64,000 nt of DNA from NCBI RefSeq assembly GCF_022024055.1, contig NZ_CP091788.1, forward strand, positions 1,054,001-1,118,000, read 5' to 3'. The notes beneath the pieces were generated by a model. It made no database searches. It had not been told where the DNA came from and saw nothing but the letters and a program-made list of their open reading frames with translations. Positions 19,818 through 29,232 of the stretch are shown here, piece by piece. The number at the start of each line of letters is the position of its first letter. The stretch's first letter is position 1. The DNA comes from Prevotella sp. E2-28 (GTDB lineage: Bacteria; Bacteroidota; Bacteroidia; Bacteroidales; Bacteroidaceae). Position numbers and translations under genes: made by a program.

Positions 19818-19874
19818 AATCTATCAGCCGTAAGGTTTAACTGCAATAAGAATCTATCAACCGTAAGGTTTAAC
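19818..19874. repeat. Two 24-base direct repeats before susC
   Basis: 19818-19841 and 19851-19874 match at 23 of 24 bases (core CCGTAAGGTTTAAC) with a 33-base period, about three helical turns. This layout fits a dimeric activator site or a repeated leader element. The repeat is directly visible; its role is unknown. Confidence 0.75.
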
Positions 19875-19959
19875 CAATAACATTTTATTAACGATCTTTT
19901 TACAAATTAATGTGGGTATGACTTTTTTTAAGGTTAAAAATGCATGGATGATGGGCCTA

Positions 19960-19978
19960 CCGTAACCATAGGTTGCGG
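19960..19978 (+). promoter_or_regulatory. Hairpin in the susC leader
   Basis: CCGTAACC (19960-19967) pairs with GGTTGCGG (19971-19978), eight pairs with one G-U, around a three-base loop. A T6 run follows about 13 bases later, too far for a standard terminator but compatible with attenuation or an end for GH3 transcripts. Confidence 0.45.
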
Positions 19979-20064
19979 GCTCAGAAATCCTTTTTTATGT
20001 TCGATTTTTTTTAGTATTAATCTAAAACTTTTAATCATTTATCATTAACTTAAACTTATTAAAA

Positions 20065-23000
20065 ATGCGAAAACTTGAAAAGTTGGGAACTTGGGGCAGG
20101 TCATTCCTCCTCCTTTCCATTCTTTGCTTTTTTGCCATCTGTGCTAAGGCTCAGACGGTATCAGGTGTCGTGAAAGACGAAGTAGGTGAACCGATTATCG
20201 GTGCCTCAGTCACGGTACAGGGTAGCAGAGAAGGTGCAATTACCGATTTCGACGGTAATTTTAAGGTTAAGGCTGCTTCTAATGCAACGCTGAACATTTC
20301 CTATGTGGGTTTTGTAACCCAGCAGGTACAGGTCGGCGGTAGAAGCAACATTTCCGTCATCTTAGTTGAGGATAACAACTCATTGGAAGATGTGGTTGTT
20401 ATCGGTTACGGTACTCAGAAGAAAAAGTTGATTACAGGTGCTACTGTTCAGGTAAAGGGTGAAGACATCGCCAAACTGAACACCACAAACGCACTTGAAG
20501 CTATGCAGAGTCAGACTCCTGGTGTTCAGATTACCCAGAGTTCTTCTCAGCCAGGTAAGGGATATAAGGTTTATATCCGTGGTATCGGTACCACTGGTAA
20601 TGCAAAGCCTCTTTATGTAATTGATGGTGTCGCTGGTGGTAGTCTTGATGACATCAACCCCGCTGATATCGAGAGTATCGACGTCCTCAAGGATGCTGCA
20701 TCTGCTGCTATTTATGGTGCTCGTGCTGCTAACGGCGTTATCCTTGTTACTACAAAGCAGGGTAAGGCTGGTAAGATCGAGGTTACCTACAATGGTTCTA
20801 TGGGTTGGTCAAATGCTTACAAGCGTCCTCAGCTTCTTGATGCTAAGCAGTATATGACCATCATGGACGAATACTCTTTCAACACTTCTGGTCAAAAGAT
20901 GGATTGGGCAGGTTTCGTTCCCCAGGACATTCTTACAAAGGTTCAGAGTGGTTGGGGAGGTACTGACTGGTGGGGCGTATTTGAGAATAACAACGCCGTT
21001 AAGCAGAATCATTCTGTAACTTTGACTGGTGGTACTGATCGTTCTAAGTTCGCAATGTCTTACACATATACCAGTGATGAAGGTATCATGGGTTCTGATA
21101 TGGCTTCTTTCTTCAAGCGCCATACAATCCGCCTCAACAGCGATCATGTGCTTCTGAGAGCTAAGGACTTCGATGTAATCACCATCGGTGAGAATATCTC
21201 TATTGGTTATAACAAGAGTCACGACTTGGCAGAAGACGGTATGTATTGGAGCTACATCCACAGCTTGCTGCAGACAACTCCTCTCATGCCTCAGTACGCA
21301 GAGAACGGTGAGAATTATTACTATCAGAATTTTGATGGTAAAGAGATTTATGGCAAGGGCTGGAACTCTTCTTTGTTCAGCAACCCATGGGAGAACCTCG
21401 AAAAGGGTGGTTTCAACTCTTTGGCAGAGAGCCGCAACCTCAATGCAAACGCTACTGCTTTCATGATTATTCAGCCTATCAAGGGACTGAAGCTCCGTTC
21501 TCAGTTCAACTATAACTGGACTTCTGGTGCATATCGCAACTACAATGAGCCACGTTCTACTGGTTACGGTAATGCTACATCAGTTGTTTATAGCGTTAGC
21601 CAAAGTGCTTACATGAATTCTAACTATTCTATTGAGAATACACTTACTTATGATCTTCCTATTATTAATGGTCATAAGATCAGCGCTATGGTTGGTCAGA
21701 GCTTCCAGAGCACAGCTTGGAGTACAAACGTTGGTGGTTCAAACAAGGTTAATTATGGTGAACAGCTCGCAACATTGAAGGGTTGGGATTCGGCATACCT
21801 GAACAACATCAAACTGGTTAATGCTACCGATGCAACTTTGACTGGCAAGCCCAATGATGAAGAGTATCTCGCTTCTTGGTTCGGTCGTTTGACTTGGGAC
21901 TACAATGAGAAGTATATGGCTACTGTGACTCTGCGTCATGATGGTTCAAGCGTATTCACCGATGGTAAGCGTTGGGGTACCTTCCCCTCTGTATCAGCAG
22001 GTTGGGTAATCAGCAATGAGAACTTCATGGAGAGCACAAAGAGCTTTATGGACTTCTTGAAGATTCGTGCAAGCTGGGGTCAGAATGGTAACTGCTCTAT
22101 CGATAAGTACCAGTATCTGGCTACTATCGCTCTCTCTGGCGAGGCTTATGACAGTGGTTACAAGTTCGGTTCTGATATGGCAACTTCTGTAGCAGGTACT
22201 CCTAACGTTGGTGCTTATGCTAACATCGTACCTAACCCTGACCTCACTTGGGAAACCTCTGAGCAGCTCGACCTCGGTATCGACGCTCGTTTCCTCGATA
22301 GTCGTTTAGGTGTAACCTTCGACTGGTATAAGAAAACTACAAAGGACTGGTTGATCACAGGTCCAAAGATTGCTATCAACGGTACTAACCCTGCAGCCAT
22401 CAATGGTGGTGACGTAGAGAATACCGGTGTTGAACTGTCTCTCTCTTGGAATGACAGAATTGGTAAGGACTTCAGCTACAATGCAAGCGTGAACTTCGCT
22501 ACCAATAAGAACGAGGTCACTCGTATCGCAAATGAAAACCACTACATCAATGGTCCTAGCGGCGTTCTCTCACAGGGTACTGAGTATGTATATCGTGCTG
22601 AGGAAGGCAAGCCCATCGGTTACTTCTATGGTATGTCATACAGTGGCATCTGGCAGAATCAGGAGCAGATTGAAGCTGCACGTAATGCAGGTAAGGCCGT
22701 TCTTGACAATGCACAGCCTGGTGACTGCATCTGGGATGACTGGAATGGTGATGGCGTGATTAACTATGCAGAAGGTGATGATTGCGACCGTCATGAAATA
22801 GGTAATCCTAACCCCGACGTTATGCTTGGTATCAACCTTGGTCTTGCTTGGAAGGGTCTCGACTTCTCAATCAACGGTGCCGGTGCATTCGGTCAGCAGA
22901 TCATGCGTTCTTACCGTTCATTCAGTGATGCTCCTTATCAGAACTACGATACTTCTATCCTGAATCGTTGGCATGGTGAGGGAACCTCAAACGAGCAGCC

Positions 23001-23307
23001 ACGTATCTCAAGTACTGGTCACCAGAACACTAACTGGGTATCTACTCGCTATATGGAGGATGCCGACTACTTCAAGATTAAGACTGTAACTCTGGGTTAC
23101 GACTTCAAGAACCTCTGGAAGGCTTGCCCATTCCAGCAGCTCCGTCTGTATGTTCAGGCTCAGAACCTCTACACATTCACTGGTTACACTGGTCTCGATC
23201 CTGAGGTTGGTAACTCTGCAGGTGGTAGCGGTTGGGCATCAGGTATTGACCTGGGTCTTTATCCTACTGCTCGTACTTATCTGTTTGGTGCAAGTATTAA
23301 ATTCTAA
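20065..23307 (+). CDS. SusC-family TonB-dependent outer-membrane transporter
   Basis: Outer-membrane barrel that imports oligosaccharides using TonB energy. Long signal peptide 1-29; carboxypeptidase-D-like regulatory domain about 30-115 (VSGVVKDEVGEPIIGASVTV); plug about 118-235 with PLYVIDGVAGG and AASAAIYGARAANGVILVT; barrel to the C-terminus ending in an aromatic-rich strand (YLFGASIKF). The length of 1080 aa is typical. It is followed after 14 bases by susD and further lipoproteins. Substrate cannot be read from the sequence; surrounding xylan and pectin enzymes make a hemicellulose or pectin oligosaccharide likely. Confidence 0.96.
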   Translation: MRKLEKLGTWGRSFLLLSILCFFAICAKAQTVSGVVKDEVGEPIIGASVTVQGSREGAITDFDGNFKVKAASNATLNISYVGFVTQQVQVGGRSNISVILVEDNNSLEDVVVIGYGTQKKKLITGATVQVKGEDIAKLNTTNALEAMQSQTPGVQITQSSSQPGKGYKVYIRGIGTTGNAKPLYVIDGVAGGSLDDINPADIESIDVLKDAASAAIYGARAANGVILVTTKQGKAGKIEVTYNGSMGWSNAYKRPQLLDAKQYMTIMDEYSFNTSGQKMDWAGFVPQDILTKVQSGWGGTDWWGVFENNNAVKQNHSVTLTGGTDRSKFAMSYTYTSDEGIMGSDMASFFKRHTIRLNSDHVLLRAKDFDVITIGENISIGYNKSHDLAEDGMYWSYIHSLLQTTPLMPQYAENGENYYYQNFDGKEIYGKGWNSSLFSNPWENLEKGGFNSLAESRNLNANATAFMIIQPIKGLKLRSQFNYNWTSGAYRNYNEPRSTGYGNATSVVYSVSQSAYMNSNYSIENTLTYDLPIINGHKISAMVGQSFQSTAWSTNVGGSNKVNYGEQLATLKGWDSAYLNNIKLVNATDATLTGKPNDEEYLASWFGRLTWDYNEKYMATVTLRHDGSSVFTDGKRWGTFPSVSAGWVISNENFMESTKSFMDFLKIRASWGQNGNCSIDKYQYLATIALSGEAYDSGYKFGSDMATSVAGTPNVGAYANIVPNPDLTWETSEQLDLGIDARFLDSRLGVTFDWYKKTTKDWLITGPKIAINGTNPAAINGGDVENTGVELSLSWNDRIGKDFSYNASVNFATNKNEVTRIANENHYINGPSGVLSQGTEYVYRAEEGKPIGYFYGMSYSGIWQNQEQIEAARNAGKAVLDNAQPGDCIWDDWNGDGVINYAEGDDCDRHEIGNPNPDVMLGINLGLAWKGLDFSINGAGAFGQQIMRSYRSFSDAPYQNYDTSILNRWHGEGTSNEQPRISSTGHQNTNWVSTRYMEDADYFKIKTVTLGYDFKNLWKACPFQQLRLYVQAQNLYTFTGYTGLDPEVGNSAGGSGWASGIDLGLYPTARTYLFGASIKF

Positions 23308-23321
23308 TTCGACAATTAATC

Positions 23322-25226
23322 ATGAAGAAATATATTTTATCAGCATTAGTTGTTTCAACAGCAACAGTGTTTACATCCTGTAACGATATGCTGGACACAG
23401 ATCCACGTGTTACAGAGTTGACAGCAGCTACATTCCCTGGTAAACCTGCAGATGTAGAGGCGTTGAATGCAGCTACCTATAGTATCATGAATACCCTGGG
23501 TGGTGGTGACGAAGGTGGTATATTGGATAATCCTTTCTACTGGTGGTCACTCATGTCAGACGACTGCTATGGTAGTGGTGGTTTGCAGGATAATGTAGCT
23601 AAGTCGCTGCATCATTTCACAACAGCAAGTGCTAACCAGTATGAGCAGGACTTTATCCTTCTCTATGGTGGTATCTCACGTGCTAACAACCAGATTGAAA
23701 CCATTGACAATGTGCCCTGGACAGATGCTCAGAAGTCACAGCGTGACCAACTTCTTGGTGAGGCTTACTTCATGCGTGGTCTCTATACCATGTGGCTCAC
23801 TCAGTTGTATGGCGATGTACCTCTGATTACCTCTACTGTTATTACTGAGGAGATGAAAGAGCAGGTAAGTGCTGAGGATGTGATTTATCCACAAATCCTT
23901 TCAGACTTCACTTCTGCTAAGAATCTGATGAAGGCAGAAAGAGCCAATGGCTCTGGTCATGCAGACAAGTATGCTGCTGAATCATTCATGGCACGTGCAT
24001 GGATGTTCTGGGCCGGCTTCTACAAGAAGGTTGGTGAGCTCGCAACTGGCGATGCTACTATGACACTTGTTGCTCAGGAAGGTTGCGATGGCGGTACTCT
24101 TTCAAAGGCCGAAGTCGTTGCTGCTCTGAAGGACGTTATTAACAATGGTGGATATAAGCTTTGTGAAGACTTCCGTTCACTCTGGCAGTACTCTAACAGT
24201 CTGCTTTGGGATGAGGCACACGATGGTGTAGGCCATGCTTATGCATTCATTGCTGATATGAAGCGTGAGAACTGCTTCGACCAGCCTGGTATGGGTAATG
24301 GTAACACTGAGGAAATCTTCCAGATTCAGTTCCTGAATGCTTCTAAGTGGGCTATCGGTGGTACATACGACAATCCTCGTAAGTATTCAAACTATTTGTC
24401 TTGCTTCTGGGGTCTTCGTAATGGTGCATCTAATGACAATGGTAAGCGTGATAAGACTTATCCTTTCAACCAGGGTTGGGGTCAGGGTACTCCTTCATGC
24501 AACCTCTGGGACGACTGGAAAGATGCTGAGACAAGAGGTAGCTATACAGACATCCGTAAACTCGGTACTCTGATTGACCTCGAGAATGAGTTGACATCTT
24601 ACACATACGAGAAAGACGACTGTGAAGAGTCTGGTTTTGCTGCTAAGAAGTATGCTGATGTAAACCTTGATGCTTGCGCTGCCGATAACGATTCTTGGTG
24701 GTCAAAGTGTGAAGGCTATTCTGCCAGCTCACTGGACAACAAGCAGCAGGGTGACCACTTCGAGGACTACTACCTGATGCGTTACTCTGACGTTCTCTTG
24801 ATGATGACCGAGCTCACTGGTGATGCTCAGTACATGAATCAGGTTCAGAAGCGTGCTGGTGTTCCTCAGACTCCTTACTCATTGAAGGCTGTTCAGGACG
24901 AGCGTCGTTGGGAGTTCGCATTAGAGGGACTTCGCTTCAACGATATGCGTCGTTGGTCAGGTGTTGACAATCACAGTGAGACATCATATGCAGCTAAGGC
25001 TCTGCAGCTTCAGAGAGGTAAGCAGATTGTATGCTTGGGTCAGAAGGGTGCAAAGCGTTCTTTGGAACACATGACCTGTTCATGGGCTAAGCGTTATGCT
25101 GCTACTAAGGGTTTCTTGCCTAAGCCTCAGGCTCAGATTACTCTCATGAACAATAAGATGACGCAGAATCCCGGATGGGATAAAGATACTCCTGCTTCAG
25201 AGTACACATATCAGGTTCTATATTAA
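23322..25226 (+). CDS. SusD-family glycan-binding outer-membrane lipoprotein
   Basis: Surface lipoprotein that caps the SusC channel and captures glycan. Lipobox with Cys20 (VFTSC); SusD N-terminal TPR region including GEAYFMRGLYTMWLTQLYGD and the C-terminal helical part with VQDERRWEFALEGLRFNDMR, a hallmark segment of RagB/SusD proteins. The 634 aa length is in range. It lies 14 bases after susC and 20 bases before the next lipoprotein gene, forming one operon. Confidence 0.95.
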   Translation: MKKYILSALVVSTATVFTSCNDMLDTDPRVTELTAATFPGKPADVEALNAATYSIMNTLGGGDEGGILDNPFYWWSLMSDDCYGSGGLQDNVAKSLHHFTTASANQYEQDFILLYGGISRANNQIETIDNVPWTDAQKSQRDQLLGEAYFMRGLYTMWLTQLYGDVPLITSTVITEEMKEQVSAEDVIYPQILSDFTSAKNLMKAERANGSGHADKYAAESFMARAWMFWAGFYKKVGELATGDATMTLVAQEGCDGGTLSKAEVVAALKDVINNGGYKLCEDFRSLWQYSNSLLWDEAHDGVGHAYAFIADMKRENCFDQPGMGNGNTEEIFQIQFLNASKWAIGGTYDNPRKYSNYLSCFWGLRNGASNDNGKRDKTYPFNQGWGQGTPSCNLWDDWKDAETRGSYTDIRKLGTLIDLENELTSYTYEKDDCEESGFAAKKYADVNLDACAADNDSWWSKCEGYSASSLDNKQQGDHFEDYYLMRYSDVLLMMTELTGDAQYMNQVQKRAGVPQTPYSLKAVQDERRWEFALEGLRFNDMRRWSGVDNHSETSYAAKALQLQRGKQIVCLGQKGAKRSLEHMTCSWAKRYAATKGFLPKPQAQITLMNNKMTQNPGWDKDTPASEYTYQVLY

Positions 25227-25246
25227 TATTTAATAAGTAAACAAAT

Positions 25247-26014
25247 ATGAAAAAGATATTATTTTTGCTTGTTGCCGCAATATGCACTTTTGCTGCTTGC
25301 GATCCTGTTCATGAGGATGTCAGCAATGCTGGCCACATCACTCTCGACGAGCTGATAGCAAAGACAACTGTTTCTGTTGATAAGGCAGAAAACGGCAATA
25401 ACGGTAACGTTGTTACCTGCAAGACCTCTGCTCCAGTCAATGCTAAGTGGAGTATCGACGGTAAGGAGTTTGTAGGTAACTATGCATGGAAAAAGATGAA
25501 GGTTAAATGGGACGAAAACGGTGACTATATTAAGACTCCGTACACAATCGTTCTCACAGCTCTTTGTCCCGATGGTACCCAGCTTAAGGCTGAATTCCCT
25601 ATCGAGTGTGATGAAATCACTAACCCTCTGACAAAGTACTATATCTATCCAAGACCTGGTTTCGAAGAGGAAGACAAGCCTTTCCAGCCTGGTGCATGGG
25701 ATGCAGCAGCTATGCGTTTCAGCTCTTCAGAAGGTGCACACCTGCCCACTATCTCTGATGATGTTTATTTCGGTCTTAAGACCCTTATCCTTGACATCTC
25801 AGATGCCGAAAATTGTGACTTGAAGGTCATGAACGGTTGGTGGAGTAACACCTACTATGATCATGTTAAGCTCGTTTCAGGTTTGAACGAGATTCAGATC
25901 ACTGAGACAATGGCTAAGGAGTGCGCTAAGGGTAATGGTGGTGAAGGCCGCGACCTTGACCTCATGCTCTACAGCGGTACTATGACTCTCAACGCTGTTT
26001 ACTATGAAGAGTAG
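25247..26014 (+). CDS. Surface lipoprotein of the SusC/D operon, probable glycan-binding protein
   Basis: Predicted outer-membrane lipoprotein of 255 aa, lipobox with a Cys near residue 19 (CTFAAC). No enzyme motif is visible. The N-terminal half resembles an Ig-like or PKD-like spacer; the C-terminal part ends in a beta-rich region with WWSNTYYDH and a final strand MTLNAVYYEE, a pattern seen in binding proteins of such operons. Position third after susC/susD suggests a SusE/F-like surface glycan-binding role, which is inference from context. Confidence 0.7.
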   Translation: MKKILFLLVAAICTFAACDPVHEDVSNAGHITLDELIAKTTVSVDKAENGNNGNVVTCKTSAPVNAKWSIDGKEFVGNYAWKKMKVKWDENGDYIKTPYTIVLTALCPDGTQLKAEFPIECDEITNPLTKYYIYPRPGFEEEDKPFQPGAWDAAAMRFSSSEGAHLPTISDDVYFGLKTLILDISDAENCDLKVMNGWWSNTYYDHVKLVSGLNEIQITETMAKECAKGNGGEGRDLDLMLYSGTMTLNAVYYEE

Positions 26015-26058
26015 TAATGTCTGATATGTATATGTATAATATTAACACATCCGTTATA

Positions 26059-27315
26059 ATGAAAAGTATTTTGAATTATAGTAAGCTTGCAATCTCAACG
26101 CTGATGATATCAAGTGCATTTGTAGCTTGTAGTGATGAGATTAGTGAAACCGCATGCGATACCCCATATACCGCAAATACAAGTAATATCAAAACTGCAG
26201 GTAAAGCTGTAGATTTGGGTCTTCCAAGTGGTACTAAGTGGGCTGATATGAATGTTGGAGCAACTTCAGAATCTGACAATGGTATTCTCTTCATTTGGGG
26301 CGATGTAACAGGAACCCAGATGTTGCCAAGCACTGCTACGTCATATACAGATGTCATTAAACAAACATCAGCTTCTGATTTGTTTGATTTCTACAAGGAC
26401 GCAACAGCAAAGGTTGGCTCTATTGCAGATACGACCAATGTTCTTAAATCTGATGAGCCTAAGATGATTGACATGTCATTCATAGGTGATACTATTGGTA
26501 TGGACTCTGTTTCAAAGGCAGCAATCGATGTTCAGAAAATGAATAAGATTAAGTCTTTCGTGAAGAGTAAGTTGAATCTCGTTAAGGAGTCTAATACTGG
26601 ATTCCTTGAGGCAACATTTACCAACGAGGATTTTGCTATCATCATTGACTGGGATGGTTCTGCCTTTATTGAGAGAATCCCTGCACAGAAGACTGAGAGA
26701 GACACCTTGGACTATTTCAAGAAGTTTGAATACACCAGTAATTCTACTATCTCAATTGATGTTCTTGGCTCAACAAGCGTTAGTTATTTTGAGTCTCCAA
26801 AAGCTAATGCTTATGATGAGATTAAGGACCAGTTTGGTGTTGTGATGCGTAAGGATTATAAGGGTGGTACTATTTCTGATATCCCTGTTTATAGCATTAT
26901 CGGAAATGCTCAGTATGATCCTGCCACAGCTAACTGGGGTGGCTCATGGAAAATGCCATCAAAGGCTGACGTTCAAGAGCTGATTGACAAGTGCGAATGG
27001 GAATTTGTTGGTAATGGTTATAAAGTAACCGGTCCTAATGGAAACAGCATCTTCTTGCCTGCTGCAGGTTATCGCTTCGGTGAGAAAGCATACGGAAACG
27101 GAAATGCCGGCTATTATGCTACAGGTGAGATTTCTGGAACATACAATTTCCCCTCAATGTTAGAGCAGAACAATGGTTCTGTAGGTTCTGTTAGCAGTTC
27201 AGAAGACATGCCTCACATGTTGATCTTCCAGCATGGTCAGTTTGTTAATGACGTTAATATCTACAGCAACCTGAGCTCTAGTTTCGGTGTATCTATCAGA
27301 CCCGTAAGTAAGTAA
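26059..27315 (+). CDS. FISUMP-like lipoprotein (major-paralogous-domain type)
   Basis: Lipoprotein of 418 aa with lipobox SSAFVAC. An N-terminal repeat begins KAVDLGLPSGTKWADMNVGA, and the C-terminal part has WGGSWKMPSKADVQELIDKC, ITGP-like turns and a final FGVSIRPV segment. This is the pattern of the Fibrobacter succinogenes major paralogous domain (FISUMP), common in Prevotella and of unknown function, possibly surface adhesion or glycan binding. The frame opens at 26017, but Met at 26059 is chosen because it gives a normal signal peptide. Last gene before a strong terminator, so it belongs to the SusC/D operon. Confidence 0.75.
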   Translation: MKSILNYSKLAISTLMISSAFVACSDEISETACDTPYTANTSNIKTAGKAVDLGLPSGTKWADMNVGATSESDNGILFIWGDVTGTQMLPSTATSYTDVIKQTSASDLFDFYKDATAKVGSIADTTNVLKSDEPKMIDMSFIGDTIGMDSVSKAAIDVQKMNKIKSFVKSKLNLVKESNTGFLEATFTNEDFAIIIDWDGSAFIERIPAQKTERDTLDYFKKFEYTSNSTISIDVLGSTSVSYFESPKANAYDEIKDQFGVVMRKDYKGGTISDIPVYSIIGNAQYDPATANWGGSWKMPSKADVQELIDKCEWEFVGNGYKVTGPNGNSIFLPAAGYRFGEKAYGNGNAGYYATGEISGTYNFPSMLEQNNGSVGSVSSSEDMPHMLIFQHGQFVNDVNIYSNLSSSFGVSIRPVSK

Positions 27316-27375
27316 TGTACGTGTCTCTCTAAAATACATATCTTAATGGATATGAGGCACAAATAATCAATAATT

Positions 27376-27405
27376 GGCTGACTCATTCAAATGAGTCAGC
27401 CTTTT
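27376..27405 (+). terminator. Strong terminator of the SusC/D operon
   Basis: A perfect 11-base stem (27376-27386 with 27391-27401, core GGCTGACTCAT) around a TCAA loop is followed by TTTT. It ends only 12 bases before the DUF6057 start, so it separates that operon from the SusC/D genes unless read-through occurs. Confidence 0.9.
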
Positions 27406-27416
27406 ATACCAAAGAA

Positions 27417-29225
27417 ATGATAAAAACAAATAAAGTTTCTGGTGCAACCCTCTATGCAAGCCTGTTGGCTTTCATTTCATTTGTAGTATATATCTTATAC
27501 ATCAATCAAGAGGTTCTCTATACGGCACACGACCGTTCCGAGTTCATCTTCGGAGCCCCGTTCTTTCATACCCTCATGTCAAAGCCTTTTGGCCTGATGC
27601 AGTATGTGGGAGCCTGGCTCACCCAGTTATTTTATCATCCAGCTTTAGGCGCAGCTGTACTGGTGGTGATTTGGATCCTTATATTCCTTGTGGGTACTAA
27701 GGCATTTCAATTACAGGGAAAAACCATGGGTCAGTGCGTTAGCGGGAATAGTGCGTCATCATTGATGCTCCTGCCTATAGCTTGTCTGCTCACATCAGTT
27801 GTTGATTTGGGCTATTGGATTTATATTTTCCCTATCAGAGGTTATTGGTTCTCGCAGTCGGTAGGCTATCTTTTCATGCTGCTGCTCTTATGGGCAGCTC
27901 GAAGCACCACACCTCGTAAATGGCATCTGGCCTGGTATCTGTTTGGTGCCTGTCTCTATCCTGTGCTGGGATGGTTTGCCTTGCTGTTCATATTATGTTT
28001 ATTGCTTGCAGAAAAACCTTCGTGGCAAGAGCTGTTGGGCATTGTCTTGCTCTTTATTACCGCAGCTATCTGTCACACTCAATTATATTCAAACTTAAAA
28101 ACCGATGATGTTGTGCTGGCTGGCTTGCCTCGCTTCGAAACACCTATGGACTCAAGTGAGCATCTCTCTCTTCCGTTTTGGATGCTTGGTGCTCTTTCCG
28201 TAGTCATCGTGTTGTGTGGTAAGTATCTGGCTAAGTGGTTCGTTCCAGTATTGTGTGCTGCTGCTGGTATCATCTTTACCACGTCGCTCATGTATTACGA
28301 CAAGAACTACATCGACGAAATGCGCATGGTGCGATATGCTTCCAACGATAACTGGAAGGAGGTACTGAATCTGGCAGAAGATAACAAGAAGCCAACTGGC
28401 ACGATGATATTCCTCAAGAATATAGCCCTGATGAACGAAGGCGGTTTACTTGAACGTTCGTTCAAATTGGGCAATGATGCTGCCAATATCAACAATCCCG
28501 ATACGCTTCACGTCACCCTTTTGGATATTGCGTCGCCTCTGGTTTATTATAACTACGGCATGTTGAATGAAGCTATCCGACTGAATTTTGAAAACGCCAT
28601 ACAAGCAGGCTTCTCACCTTTCTACTTGAAGATGCTTGCCCGCTGTGCTCAGGCTAAAGGAGATAAAAAGCTGGTGGAACGCTATACCACTATTTTACAT
28701 CATCATCCGTTCTATGGTGATTGGCAACCAGCCCCAGTCGCAGCCAATATAAATGAGTTGCAGAAATCCTTCCCCGACGAACTTACCGGCGTTGAGAATA
28801 GTGAAAGCTATTTGGTCAATGGTATCAGCCTCTGGTATGAATCCGATAGTAAGGTAACTTCCGAACAGGCTTTGTTCTATGCAATGCTTCGTTGTGACTC
28901 ACGCCGTTTCTGGGCTTCACTACGAAACTATGTGGCGTTGCACATGAACGAGGAGTTCCCCTTGCATGCTATGGAGGCATATATCCTGTTTATTGACAAG
29001 GCTCCAGAGGAAAGACGTATGATGCTACCTGTTGAACAGTCTGTTTACGAGCGCTACAAATATTTCTGGGAAGTCCTGGAAAGTAAGGCAAAGCCTGGTA
29101 TGACAATAGAACAGGTTGGTGAGGAAATGCGTGAAGAATTTGGAGATACCTACTGGTGGTATAACATCTTCGGAAGAAAGCCCATTAATATAAGTGGCAA
29201 TGTTGGTCACGAACTTCAATCATAA
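27417..29225 (+). CDS. DUF6057-type inner-membrane protein, copy A (602 aa)
   Basis: Function unknown. The first half (about 1-295) has eight to ten hydrophobic helices, starting YASLLAFISFVVYILYIN; the second half is soluble and helical, with repeat-like segments (for example SPFYLKMLARCAQAKGDKKL) suggesting TPR-type packing. A glycosyltransferase-like or polymer-handling layout is possible but no catalytic motif is recognised. It is the first of four genes forming two membrane-protein/lipoprotein pairs; the smaller copy B lies at 30741. The lipoprotein start follows 7 bases after its stop. Family name is by resemblance and is not certain. Confidence 0.65.
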   Translation: MIKTNKVSGATLYASLLAFISFVVYILYINQEVLYTAHDRSEFIFGAPFFHTLMSKPFGLMQYVGAWLTQLFYHPALGAAVLVVIWILIFLVGTKAFQLQGKTMGQCVSGNSASSLMLLPIACLLTSVVDLGYWIYIFPIRGYWFSQSVGYLFMLLLLWAARSTTPRKWHLAWYLFGACLYPVLGWFALLFILCLLLAEKPSWQELLGIVLLFITAAICHTQLYSNLKTDDVVLAGLPRFETPMDSSEHLSLPFWMLGALSVVIVLCGKYLAKWFVPVLCAAAGIIFTTSLMYYDKNYIDEMRMVRYASNDNWKEVLNLAEDNKKPTGTMIFLKNIALMNEGGLLERSFKLGNDAANINNPDTLHVTLLDIASPLVYYNYGMLNEAIRLNFENAIQAGFSPFYLKMLARCAQAKGDKKLVERYTTILHHHPFYGDWQPAPVAANINELQKSFPDELTGVENSESYLVNGISLWYESDSKVTSEQALFYAMLRCDSRRFWASLRNYVALHMNEEFPLHAMEAYILFIDKAPEERRMMLPVEQSVYERYKYFWEVLESKAKPGMTIEQVGEEMREEFGDTYWWYNIFGRKPINISGNVGHELQS

Positions 29226-29232
29226 GAAAGAA

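Larger units (their letters stand above)
19746..20064 (+). promoter_or_regulatory. Untranslated leader region of susC, with repeats and hairpin
   Basis: This 319-base gap holds no gene. A near -7 element (TTATTTTG, 19803-19810, one mismatch to TAnnTTTG) could start a leader of about 245 bases. The leader carries two 24-base direct repeats, a GC-rich hairpin and long T-runs before the susC ATG. No full-consensus promoter is visible, suggesting activator-dependent transcription. Confidence 0.4.

Noticed and set aside
19818..19874. CRISPR array
   Set aside because: Only two repeats with a 9-base spacer, no further units and no cas genes.
27316..27375. Small hairpin CATATC/GATATG after the FISUMP gene
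   Set aside because: Six weak pairs with no T-run; the strong terminator directly downstream explains the transcript end.
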